A stretch of DNA of 64,000 bases, taken from assembly GCA_014843695.1 (NCBI GenBank), contig CM026390.1, positions 1,567,921 to 1,631,920 of the forward strand, in the 5' to 3' direction. The stretch's first letter is position 1, and each line of letters begins with the position of its first letter. The notes under the pieces were generated by a model that did no database searches, was not told the DNA's origin, and saw only the letters and a program-made list of their open reading frames with translations. The DNA comes from Archivesica marissinica. Lineage: Eukaryota > Mollusca > Bivalvia > Venerida > Vesicomyidae. A program made the position numbers and the translations under genes. Positions 1-11,213 of the stretch are shown here, one piece after another.

Positions 1-3000
1 TGCAATGCGATACGATGCAATGCGATACAATACGATACAATACGATACCATGCGATACGATGCAATGCGATACGATACAATACGATACGATACAATGCGA
101 TACAATGAGATACAATACGATACAATGCGATACGATGAGATACAATACGATACAATGCGATACAATACAATGCGATACGATGAGATACAATACGATACGA
201 TGAGATACAATACGATACGATGAGATACAATACGATACGATGAGATACAATGCGATACGATGAGATACAATACGATACGATGAGATACAATACGATACGA
301 TGAGATACAATACGATACAATGCGATACGATGAGATACAATACGATACAATGCGATACAATGCGATACGATACAATGCGATACAATACGATACGATGAGA
401 TACAATACGATACAATGCGATACGATGAGATACAATACGATACAATGCGATACGATACAATGCGATACGATACAATGCGATACAATGCGATACAATACGA
501 TACAATGAGATACGATACGATGAGATACAATACGATACGATGAGATACAATGCGATACAATGCGATACGATGAGATACAATACGATACAATGCGATACAA
601 TGCGATACGATGAGATACAATACGATACAATGCGATACAATACGATACAATGTGATACAATACGATACAATGCGATACGATGTAATGCGATACGATGTAA
701 TGCGATGCGATACGATGAGATGCGATATGATACGATGCAATGCGATACAATGCGATACGATGCAATGCAATGCGATGCGATGCGATACGATGCAATGCGA
801 TACGCTACAATGCGATACGATGCAATGCGATACGATGCAATGCGATACGATGTAATGCGATGCGATACGATACAATACGATACCATGCGATACGATACAA
901 TGCGATACGATACAATGCGATACGATGCAATGCGATACGATGCAATGCGATACGATACAATACGATACGATACAATGCGATACAATGAGATACAATACGA
1001 TACAATGCGATACAATGCGATACGATGAGATACAATACGATACAATGCGATACGATGAGATACAATACGATACAATGCGATACGATACAATGCGATACAA
1101 TACGATACAATGAGATACAATACGATGAGATACAATACGATACGATGAGATACAATGCGATACAATGCGATACGATGAGATACAATGCGATACGATGAGA
1201 TACAATACGATACAATGCGATACGATACAATGCGATACAATACGATACAATGAGATACGATACGATACAATGCGATACGATACAATACGATACAATGCGA
1301 TACGATGTAATGCGATACGATGTAATGCGATGCGATACAATGAGATGCGATATGATACGATGCAATGCGATACAATGCGATACGATGCAATGCAATGCGA
1401 TGCGATACGATGCAATGCGATACGCTACAATGCGATACGATGCAATGCGATACGATGCAATGCGATACAATGCGATACGATGCAATGCGATACAATACGA
1501 TACAATACGATACAATGCGATACGATGAGATACAATACGATACAATGCGATACGATACAATGCGATACAATACGATACAATGTGATACAATACGATACAA
1601 TGCGATACGATGTAATGCGATACGATGTAATGCGATGCGATACGATGAGATGCGATATGATACGATGCAATGCGATACAATGCGATACGATGCAATGCAA
1701 TGCGATGCGATACGATGCAATGCGATACGCTACAATGCGATACGATGCAATGCGATACGATGCAATGCGATACAATGCGATACGATGCAATGCGATACAA
1801 TACGATACAATACGATACAATGCGATACGATGAGATACAATACGATACAATGCGATACGATACAATGCGATACAATACGATACAATGTGATACAATACGA
1901 TACAATGCGATACGATGAATCATACGATCAATGCGATACGATACAATGGATACAATACGATACAATGAGATACAATATGAGATACAATACGATACAATGC
2001 GATACAATGCGATACGATGAGATACAATACGATACAATGCGATACGATGAGATACAATACGATACAATGCGATACGATACAATGCGATACAATACGATAC
2101 AATGAGATACGATACGATACAATGCGATACGATACAATACGATACAATGCGATACGATGTAATGCGATACGATGTAATGCGATGCGATACAATGAGATGC
2201 GATATGATACGATGCAATGCGATACAATGCGATACGATGCAATGCAATGCGATGCGATACGATGCAATGCGATACGCTACAATGCGATACGATGCAATGC
2301 GATACGATGCAATGCGATACGATGCAATGCGATACAATACGATACAATACGATACAATACGATACAATGCGATACGATGCAATGCGATACGATGTAATGC
2401 GATGCGATGCGATACGATGAGATGCGATACGATGCAATGCGATACGATACGATACAATGCGATACGATGTAATGCGATACGATACGATGCGATGCGATAC
2501 ACTACGATACGATGCGATACGATACGATGCAATGCGATGCGATACGATACGACACTATACGATGCAATGCGATACGATGCAATGCGATGCGATACGATAC
2601 GACACTATACGATGCAATGCGATACGATGCAATGCGATACGATACAATGCGATACGATACAATACGATACGATGCAATGCGATACGATGCGACATTATAC
2701 GATGCAATGCGATACGATGCGACACTATACGATCCAATGCGATACGATGCGACACTATACGATGCAATGCGATACGATGCGACACTATACGATGCAATGC
2801 GATACGATACAATGCGATACGATGCGATGCGATACGATGCGATACGATGCAATGCGATACGATGCAATGCGATGCGACACTATACGATGCAATGAGATGC
2901 GATGCAATGCGATGCGACACTATACGATACAATGCGATACGATGCAATGCGATGCGACACTATACGATGCAATGCGATGCGATGCGACACTATACGATGC

Positions 3001-4544
3001 AATGCGATGCGATGCAATGCGATGCGAAACTATACGATGCAATGCGATGCGACACTATACGATACAATGCGATACGATGCAATGCGATACGATGCAATGT
3101 GATGCGACACAATACGATGCAATGCGATGCGACACTATACGATGTAATGCGATGCGATGCGATACTATACGATGCAATGCGATGCGATGCGACACTATAC
3201 GATGCAATGCGATGCGATGCGATACTATACGATGCAATGCGATGCGATGCGACACTATACGATGCAATGCGATGCGATGCGATGCGACACTATACGATGC
3301 AATGCGATGCGACACTATACGATGTAATGCGATGCGATGCGATGCTACACTATACGATGCAATGCGATGCGATGCGATGCGACACTATACGATGCAATGC
3401 GATGCGATGCGACACTATACGATGCGACACTATACGTTGCAATGCGATGCGATGCGACACTATACGATGCAATGCAATGCGATGCGACACTATACGATGC
3501 GACACTATACGTTGCAATGCGATGCGATGCGATGCGACACTATACGATGCAATGCAATGCGATGCGACACTATACGATGCGACACTATACGTTGCAATGC
3601 GATGCGACACTATACGATGCGATACTATACGATGCGACACTATACGATGCGATGCGACACTATACGATGCAATGCAATGCGATGCGACACTATACGATGC
3701 GATACTATACGATGCGACACTATACGATGCGATGCGACACTATACGATGCGATGCGACACTATACGATGCAATGCGATGCGACACTATACACTATGCGAT
3801 GCGATACTATACGATGCGACACTATACGATGCGATGCGACACTATACGATGCAATGCGATGCGACACTATACGATGCTATGCGATGCGACACTATACGAT
3901 GCGATACTATACGATGCGACACTATACGATGCAATGCGATGCAACACTATACGATGCGATGCGATGCGACACAATACGATGCGATGTGACACCATACGAT
4001 GCGATGCGATGCGACACTATACGATGCAATGCGATGCGATGCGACACTATACGATGCGATGCGACACTATACGATGTAATGCGATGCGATGCGACACTAT
4101 ACGATGCAATGCGATGCGATGCGACACTATACGATGCAATGCGATGCGACACTATACGATGCAATTCGATGCGATGCAATGCGATGCGACACTATACGAT
4201 GCGATGCGACACTATACGATACAATGCGATGCAATGCGATGCGACACTATACGATGCAATGCGATGCGATGGGACACTCTACGATGCAGTGCGATGCGAC
4301 ACTATACGATGCAATGCGATGCGACACTATACGATGCAATGCGATGCAATGCGATGCGACACTATACGATGCGATGCGATGTGATGCAATGCGTTGCGAC
4401 ACTATACGATGCAATGCGATACGACACTATACGATGCAATGCGATGCGACACTATACGATTCATTGCGATACGACACTATACGATGCAATGCGATACGAT
4501 GCAATGCGATACGATGCAATGCGATACGATGCAATGCGATACGA
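1..4544. repeat. Pentanucleotide satellite (TRCRA family), left edge outside the window
   Basis: The whole stretch reads as consecutive 5-mers, mostly TACGA, TGCGA, TACAA and TGCAA, with TGAGA and TGTAA as minor types. From about 2500 a CACTA pentamer joins and the array shifts to a 25-bp higher-order unit containing CACTATACGATGCAATGCGA. Earlier, larger blocks recur: the rare motif TGCGATATGA lies at 721, 1346, 1651 and 2198. The 5-bp register breaks around 1916-1982. TACGA, TGCGA, TACAA and TGCAA create no stop codon in any frame on either strand, so the long overlapping open frames here are a composition artefact and not genes. Confidence 0.97.
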
Positions 4545-4740
4545 CAACAGCATGACGTCTTTGTCTTACATTTTTACTTAACAGTTTGTGTCATCACTTT
4601 TGGTTGCCCTTCTGACCGAAGCCTCCAGATGAGAACTAAACAGTATTTTATCTTTTGAAGCCAATGTGTTCAGGCAGTGAGGGGAGGGTTAGGTTGGGCA
4701 TGTTGGGACAGGGAGGGGCAGACAGAGATGAGAGAGTCGG
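4545..4740. other. Short non-repetitive spacer between two arrays
   Basis: About 200 bp of ordinary sequence separates the pentamer satellite from the G-rich minisatellite. I see no coding potential, RNA gene or recognisable element. The 3' end grades into G-rich sequence (GGGGAGGGTTAGGTTGGG). Confidence 0.7.
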
Positions 4741-5240
4741 ACAGGCGGACGGACATGCATGTCGGGGCTGGTAGGCAGACGGGCAGGCAAGTCGGGGCGG
4801 GCAGACAGACGGGCAGGCAAGTCGGGACGGGCAGGCAGACGTACAGGCAGGTCGGGGCGTTTAGGCAGACGGACGGGCAGGTCGGGGCGTTTAGGCAGAC
4901 GGACAGGCCGGCGGGCGGGCAGGGAGGGCAGGTCGTCAGGTCGGGGCGGGCAGGCAGGTCGGGGCGGGCAGATCGGGACGGACAGGCAGGTCAGGCAGGT
5001 CGGGGCGGGCAGATCGGGGCAGGCGGTCGGGGCAGGCAGGTCGGGGCGGGGCGGGCGGGCAGGTCGGGGCAGGCAGGTCGGGACGGACAGGCAGGTCGGG
5101 CTGGCAGGCAGGTCGGGGCGGGCAGGCAGGTCGGGGCGGGCGGGCAGGTCGGGGCAGGCAGGTCGTGGCGGGCAGGCAGGTCGGGCAGGCGGTCGGGGTA
5201 GGCAGGTCGGGGCGGGCAGGTCGGGGCGGGCAGGTCGGGA
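4741..5240 (+). repeat. G-rich minisatellite with units of about 13-17 bp
   Basis: Degenerate direct repeats are built around GGCAGGTCGGGGCGG and CAGACGGACGGGCAGG. Unit length varies. The plus strand is very G-rich and its complement C-rich, giving closely spaced G runs that could fold into quadruplexes. Frames on both strands are open only because of composition (Gly/Arg/Gln-rich or Pro-rich low complexity). Confidence 0.93.
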
Positions 5241-6395
5241 CTAGCAGACAGATTGATGCATCCATGGAGCATGTCTTACATGCCCGGTATATACCAGTAT
5301 GCATGAGTAACCGTACCACCCTTCACGCAATTTTACATTAGGTTAGAAAATCGAACTTGCACTCCCCAATTCAACGACTTAACAACTTTACCACTGATCA
5401 ACATGTCAACTGGTTTAAGCCTTCTTGCCGCCCAACCGCTCTGCCGTCTGTTCAAATGTTTTCAATTAAATCTAGAACGACAGTTTTCATCACGGGAGAC
5501 TTTTTTCAAAAATCCGACAGATGGTCCACATTTTATGTACATTGACACAAATGAATAATTCTCTTGGGACATTATTTATCTATATTTAGCATCTCCAATT
5601 TGTTATAGTCCATTCGAACAGTTGTGTTATTCGGTGCAAAACATATAGTAAAATATTTTTGAGTTGCAATAAAAACATTTCAACAAATAAACATTACAAA
5701 AACGTAACCTGAACGTAATATATCTGGTTACGTCTGAGCGTGACATCGACGCCATGGCTTACATATCTATATAATAACCATGTAATTAACATATTTTAGA
5801 CAATGCACAAAACGTTAAAAGGACAATACAACCAATTATAAAGCATAAGATACTCTAGAAAACAATAACACGCCCTCTATGCAAGTAATTCGTTCAGCAA
5901 AGATAGATGGTTGATGTTCTTGTAACCTTTTCAAAGACTTGTGGCGCTAATCGAATTACTGTCGCCATGAAAAGGTTATCTGGGATCAACGATAAAGGTA
6001 GAATATCACCGAAATATCAGAACACGTGATCTATAACGCTAAACACCTGTTGCATAGATAGGCATTCTTCCGCCGTTGAGGCGCCACCAATATTTACATA
6101 CGTTCGGTATTTACACCCCAGCGAGATATCTTAGCAAATGCATTTCTCACTGACATAAACTGATATGTTGCATGTTACGTACACTGCCATCTGTTCTTAC
6201 CGAGAAACAAATATCGCATGCGAGCAAAAATAAAAAGGCGCCAGATTTTTTATTCAGCATTACACATAATGATGTTTATAAATACGGCGTACGTGTGTAC
6301 TTTCCATTCTGTCTATCTACACGGGGTCACTTCTCATATTCAGATGAGGGGAATATCGCTGTCGACCCCAGCATGGGTGTAGAATGAGTGCATGT
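5241..6395. other. Unique AT-rich sequence, no gene seen
   Basis: This is non-repetitive sequence. Short open frames near 5357-5545 and 6172-6387 lack any recognisable domain, codon structure or splice context, and I do not call them. I looked for upstream exons of the PhzF/PBLD-like gene here and found none. Confidence 0.6.
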
Positions 6396-6770
6396 GAGTG
6401 ATATAAGGAAACTATGCGAACGTTGGGTGAGTCGGTCCATGTTCATGCAACATTGCTCGAAGGGGCACCTGGTGAGCCTTATAAAAGTTGAAAGGTCCAG
6501 TCTCAATATTTCGCAGGTTCGATCCCCGTCTGACCCTAATAATATTAACAGTCTTTCAGATGGGACATTAAACCGAGGTCTCGTGTCGGTGCTTTACACC
6601 GTGCACGTAAATGATCCAGAGGAGATTCTGGAACGGGTCTCTGTCTGTATCATGCACTATCCTCCAAAATCTAACATGATTAATCTCTTCAGGGGGCGTC
6701 GCTCGTATGGACAACCGGTATCGACAAACACACACACACTCAATATTTCTTTCGGGACGCATATACATTT
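6396..6770 (+). mobile_element. SINE family A copy, tRNA-like promoter with a conserved body
   Basis: A B-box match, GGTTCGATCCC, lies at 6516-6526, and an A-box-like TGGGTGAGTCGG at 6424-6435, 92 bp upstream and so wider than in a normal tRNA. The body after the B box (GGGACATTAAACCGAGGTC from about 6562, then CATGCACTATCCTCCAAAAT near 6652) recurs in inverted orientation at 38395-38526 and 39958-40016, which shows that it is interspersed. It ends near CA microsatellites (about 6727-6740 and 6781-6794). Exact ends and family name are unknown. An open frame across it (6388-6915) is incidental. Confidence 0.72.
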
Positions 6771-6799
6771 ACTTAAAAAAAACACACACACACAAGACA

Positions 6800-7310
6800 C
6801 AATCTATCAGATGGCAGTGAATATCTATAACTTCGGTGAAAAAGAGTCTGTGTCTTTATTTACAGGTTTTTATCTGCACATCTTTGATTCAAAAGGGAAA
6901 AAATCCACTAATTAACTGGAGAATAAAATAATATGACTAAGCATGAAAGTAACTGTCGAGCTTGTACAGCCGAGCTGAGCTGATTGTATAAATCATTTTT
7001 ATTGCTATCCAGACAGCTTATTTACGCGATTTTCTTTAAACCTCCCTTTTCGTACTTTGTTGACACATCGATGGTTCCAGAATGTCTGAACAGTTTATTC
7101 AATTTTGTCGAAAGTATTTTGTCAAATACTATTAACATTTTAATGCTCTCTACCGCTAGCTACTTTAAATATGCTCAACAATTACTTTATAACCACCTGT
7201 TGCAAATCCGATCAAGGAACTATTAAACGTTTGACCGGCTCTTGCTACAATATTTGCTGGTGACCGACCACTGTAGTTGTTTGTGTGAGTTGTTTCTGCC
7301 TGTCTATAGT
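6800..7310. other. Unique AT-rich sequence, no gene seen
   Basis: No domain, RNA gene or repeat was recognised. A short open frame at 6984-7226 has no supporting features. Confidence 0.6.
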
Positions 7311-7313
7311 ATG

Positions 7314-7647
7314 GGCACGGACAGGCACGGATGGCACGGACAGACACGGATGCACGAATGGCACGGACAGACACGGATGAACGAATGACACGGACAGGCA
7401 CGGAAGCACGGATGGCACGGACATGCACGGATGGCACAGCCATCGGACAGGCACGGACAGGCACGGGGGCACGGATGGCACGGATGGCACGGACAGGCAC
7501 GGATGGCATGGACATCGGACAGGCACGGATGGCATGGACAGGCACGGATGGCACGGACATCGGACATGCACGGACAGGCACGGACAGGCACGGATGGCAC
7601 GGACAGGCACGGACAGTACGGATGGCACGGATGGCACGGACAGGCTG
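7314..7647 (+). repeat. Minisatellite of 9-10-bp units (GGCACGGAT / GGCACGGACA)
   Basis: Irregular alternation of GGCACGGAT and GGCACGGACA, with occasional GGCATGGACA and CATCGGACA. All frames are stop-poor on both strands, producing spurious Gly/Thr/Asp-rich or Cys/Pro-rich frames. It directly abuts a tRNA-derived SINE at 7664. Confidence 0.93.
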
Positions 7648-7663
7648 CTTGGTGTAAATGTAG

Positions 7664-7893
7664 CCTCCGTGGTGTAATGGATACAGTGTGCGCCTTGTAG
7701 CCGAGAGGTTTTGAGTTCGAGCCATGTCGTAACCACGGTGATGGACTGGTGGCATTGTGCAATGCATTTATATCTACATTGTCGCTTCGTTCTAGTGCAT
7801 GGCGACAGTTTCCATTAGGACTGGGGTCTCGAGCGCGAATAATCTAATATTGTAAGAACTTGTTTCACAATCGAGCTAAATTAAATGTGTATA
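7664..7893 (+). mobile_element. SINE C copy, tRNA-derived head with LINE-type tail
   Basis: A tRNA-like head is visible, with A-box-like TGGTGTAATGGA at about 7672 and B-box-like GAGTTCGAGCC near 7714. The 3' tail, TAAGAACTTGTTTCACAATC at 7853-7872, closely matches the tail of the SINEs at 37215-37465 and 38519-38765, although the central bodies differ. Shared 3' tails are typical of SINEs mobilised by the same LINE. Both ends are approximate. Confidence 0.7.
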
Positions 7894-8221
7894 CTATTAC
7901 AGGACACATTGTCCATTGGTTAACATGTTGGACTGGAATTCGATCATGTGTCACATAATTATACTAGTAACAGTAAATGTCGGGTGGGTCTGTAATCCGA
8001 GGACCCGTGTATATCGGGACCCATGTCCAGCTATCTTGTAACAGAATCGGCAATACGTCTGAAATTAGGGTGTGTTCTGTATCTTGCACAATTCTCCAAA
8101 ATATAGGCCTTTGGTTTCACAAGAGAGTTAAATGGGAAGGGGGCAGCCGGCACCCGCCTCCCCCTAAGTATTCCCAAACATATTCTATTACTCGGAGACG
8201 ATTTGATAATTAACCCATCAA
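7894..8221. other. Unique spacer, no gene seen
   Basis: About 330 bp of non-repetitive sequence between a SINE and the 55-bp minisatellite. I saw no coding exon or RNA gene. Confidence 0.6.
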
Positions 8222-8445
8222 ACAACAGTGATACTGCGCGGAGTCTTCCTCCCCCACCCCTAAATAACAATGTGTCTCTATCATTTACCTGCGCGGAGTC
8301 CTCCTCCCCCACCCCTAAATAACAATGTGTCTCTATCATTTACCTGCGCGGGGTCCTCCTCCCCCACCCCTAAATAACAATGTGTCTCTATCATTTACCT
8401 GCGCGGAGTCCTCCTCCCCCACCCCTAAATAACAATGTGTCTCTA
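8222..8445. repeat. 55-bp minisatellite truncated by an assembly gap
   Basis: The landmark TGCGCGG recurs at 8235, 8290, 8345 and 8400, an exact 55-bp period. Each unit carries TCCTCCTCCCCCACCCCTAA and AACAATGTGTCTCTATCATT. The array enters the N gap at 8446, and since a different repeat emerges on the far side, its true length and right border are unknown. Confidence 0.95.
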
Positions 8446-9445
8446 NNNNNNNNNNNNNNNNNNNNNNNNNNNNNNNNNNNNNNNNNNNNNNNNNNNNNNN
8501 NNNNNNNNNNNNNNNNNNNNNNNNNNNNNNNNNNNNNNNNNNNNNNNNNNNNNNNNNNNNNNNNNNNNNNNNNNNNNNNNNNNNNNNNNNNNNNNNNNNN
8601 NNNNNNNNNNNNNNNNNNNNNNNNNNNNNNNNNNNNNNNNNNNNNNNNNNNNNNNNNNNNNNNNNNNNNNNNNNNNNNNNNNNNNNNNNNNNNNNNNNNN
8701 NNNNNNNNNNNNNNNNNNNNNNNNNNNNNNNNNNNNNNNNNNNNNNNNNNNNNNNNNNNNNNNNNNNNNNNNNNNNNNNNNNNNNNNNNNNNNNNNNNNN
8801 NNNNNNNNNNNNNNNNNNNNNNNNNNNNNNNNNNNNNNNNNNNNNNNNNNNNNNNNNNNNNNNNNNNNNNNNNNNNNNNNNNNNNNNNNNNNNNNNNNNN
8901 NNNNNNNNNNNNNNNNNNNNNNNNNNNNNNNNNNNNNNNNNNNNNNNNNNNNNNNNNNNNNNNNNNNNNNNNNNNNNNNNNNNNNNNNNNNNNNNNNNNN
9001 NNNNNNNNNNNNNNNNNNNNNNNNNNNNNNNNNNNNNNNNNNNNNNNNNNNNNNNNNNNNNNNNNNNNNNNNNNNNNNNNNNNNNNNNNNNNNNNNNNNN
9101 NNNNNNNNNNNNNNNNNNNNNNNNNNNNNNNNNNNNNNNNNNNNNNNNNNNNNNNNNNNNNNNNNNNNNNNNNNNNNNNNNNNNNNNNNNNNNNNNNNNN
9201 NNNNNNNNNNNNNNNNNNNNNNNNNNNNNNNNNNNNNNNNNNNNNNNNNNNNNNNNNNNNNNNNNNNNNNNNNNNNNNNNNNNNNNNNNNNNNNNNNNNN
9301 NNNNNNNNNNNNNNNNNNNNNNNNNNNNNNNNNNNNNNNNNNNNNNNNNNNNNNNNNNNNNNNNNNNNNNNNNNNNNNNNNNNNNNNNNNNNNNNNNNNN
9401 NNNNNNNNNNNNNNNNNNNNNNNNNNNNNNNNNNNNNNNNNNNNN
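8446..9445. other. Assembly gap, exactly 1000 N
   Basis: A run of exactly 1000 N is probably a placeholder and not a measured length. The left flank is a 55-bp minisatellite and the right flank a 48-bp one, so at least one repeat transition is hidden. Open frames drawn through it are meaningless. Confidence 0.98.
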
Positions 9446-10868
9446 CGGCACCACCACAAATGTAACCACCGCTGTATCTACTCAAGCATGTCACGGCACC
9501 ACCACAAATGTAACCACGCTGTATCTACTCAAGCATATCACGGCACCACCACAAATGTAACCACGTCGTATCTACTCAAGCATATCACGGCACCACCACA
9601 AATGTAACCACCGCTGTATCTACTCAAGCATGTCACGGCACCACCACAAATGTAACCACGTCGTATCTACTCAAGCATATCACGGCACCACCACAAATGT
9701 AACCACCGCTGTATCTACTCAAGCATATCACGGCACCACCACAAATGTAACCACCGCTGTATCTACTCAAGCATGTCACGGCACCACCACAAATGTAACC
9801 AACGCTGTGTCTACTCAAGCATGTCACGGCACCACCACACATGTAACCACCGCTGTATCTACTCAAGCATGTCACGGCACCACCACAAATGTAACCACCG
9901 CTGTGTCTACTCAAGCATGTCACGGCACCACCACAAATGTAACCAACGCTGTGTCTACTCAAGCATATCACGGCACCACCACAAATGTAACCACGTCGTG
10001 TCTACTCAAGCATATCACGGCACGTCCACAAATGTAATCACCGCTGTATCTACTCAAGCATATCACGGCACCACCACAAATGTAACCACCGCTGTGTCTA
10101 CTCAAGCATGTCACGGCACCACCACAAATGTAACCAACGCTGTGTCTACTCAAGCATATCACGGCACCACCACAAATGTAGCCACGTCGTGTCTACTCAA
10201 GCATATCACGGCACGTCCACAAATGTAATCACCGCTGTATCTACTCAAGCATATCACGGCACCACCACAAATGTAACCACCGCTGTGTCTACTCAAGCAT
10301 ATCACGGCACCACCACAAATGTAACCACCGCTGTATCTACTCAAGCATATCACGGCACCACCACAAATGTAACCACCGTTGTGTCTACTCAAGCATGTCA
10401 CGGCACCACCACAAATGTAACTATCGCTGTGTCTACTCAAGCATATCACGGCATCACCACAAATGTAACCAAGTCGTATCTACTCAAGCATATCACGGCA
10501 CCACCACAAATGTAAACACCGCTGTGTCTACTCAAGCATATCAAGGCACCACCACAAATGTAACCACGTCGTGTCTACTCAAGCATGTCACGGCACCACC
10601 ACAAATGTAACCACTGCTATATCTACTCAAGCATGTCACGGCACCACCACAAATGTAACCACCGCTGTGTCTACACAAACATGTCACGGCACCACCACAA
10701 ATGTAACCACCGCTGTGTCTACTCAAGCATGTCACGGCACCACCACTAATGTAACCACCGCTGTGTCTACTCAAGCATGTCATGGCACCACCACTAATGT
10801 AACCACCGCTGTGTCTACTCAAACATGTCACGGCACCACCACAAATGTAACCACGTCGTGTCTACTCG
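9446..10868. repeat. 48-bp minisatellite (47/48-bp variants)
   Basis: Direct repeats contain CACGGCACCACCACAAATGT followed by AACCACCGCTGT and TCTACTCAAGCATGT. The 48-bp type would encode a 16-residue Thr-rich repeat, but a common variant (CCACGTCGT replacing CCACCGCTGT) is one base shorter and shifts the frame several times. That argues against a coding mucin-like array. It ends at 10868, where the last unit degenerates into CTACTCGAGCAACATCCCCC. Confidence 0.95.
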
Positions 10869-11213
10869 AGCAACATCCCCCTCTATTTAGTCTGTATTTC
10901 TACCATTAAATGTATGATTTGTTGTGTCCACAGTTTAAAGTTCCTGCTCAGAAAGGAGAACATACACTGTATGCTAGTGTTCCATTTTATTGTAGGCCAT
11001 ACTTGCATTGTGAATAAGAACTAAGATAAGATAAGATATATTTTGTTTTGAGTCTGTAAGATATCAACAGTACAACACCGAGTGAGCTTTTGAACCGACT
11101 ATTTAACATAAAATAATGGTAACAATTGTACAACAGATATAAAATTAGAATCACTGATAATGAATAATATGCATATTTATAAATTTGAACTGCTAAAAAT
11201 AATGTACGCCATT
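10869..11213. other. Unique spacer before the large satellite
   Basis: About 345 bp of AT-rich sequence. A splice-acceptor-like TTGTGTCCACAG lies near 10922-10933, but the following open stretch resembles no expected part of a PhzF protein. I call no exon. Confidence 0.55.

Noticed and set aside
1..4580. Very long overlapping open frames (up to 760 residues) in the pentamer array
   Set aside because: The common pentamers lack stop codons in every frame, so openness follows from composition. The peptides are trivial repeats with no start context.
7664..7740. Functional tRNA gene
   Set aside because: A- and B-box-like sequences are present, but the cloverleaf stems do not close and a SINE tail follows. 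The same applies to 37215-37465 and 38519-38765.
8336..9607. Open frames spanning the N gap
   Set aside because: They are made almost entirely of unknown residues. The same applies to 56726-57838.
9446..10868. Possible secreted Thr-rich (mucin-like) repeat protein with 16-residue units
   Set aside because: The 47-bp variants break the frame repeatedly, and there is no signal peptide, start or splice context.
10922..10985. Possible upstream PhzF exon after TTGTGTCCACAG
   Set aside because: The translation matches no part of the family that I know, and no clear donor follows in phase.
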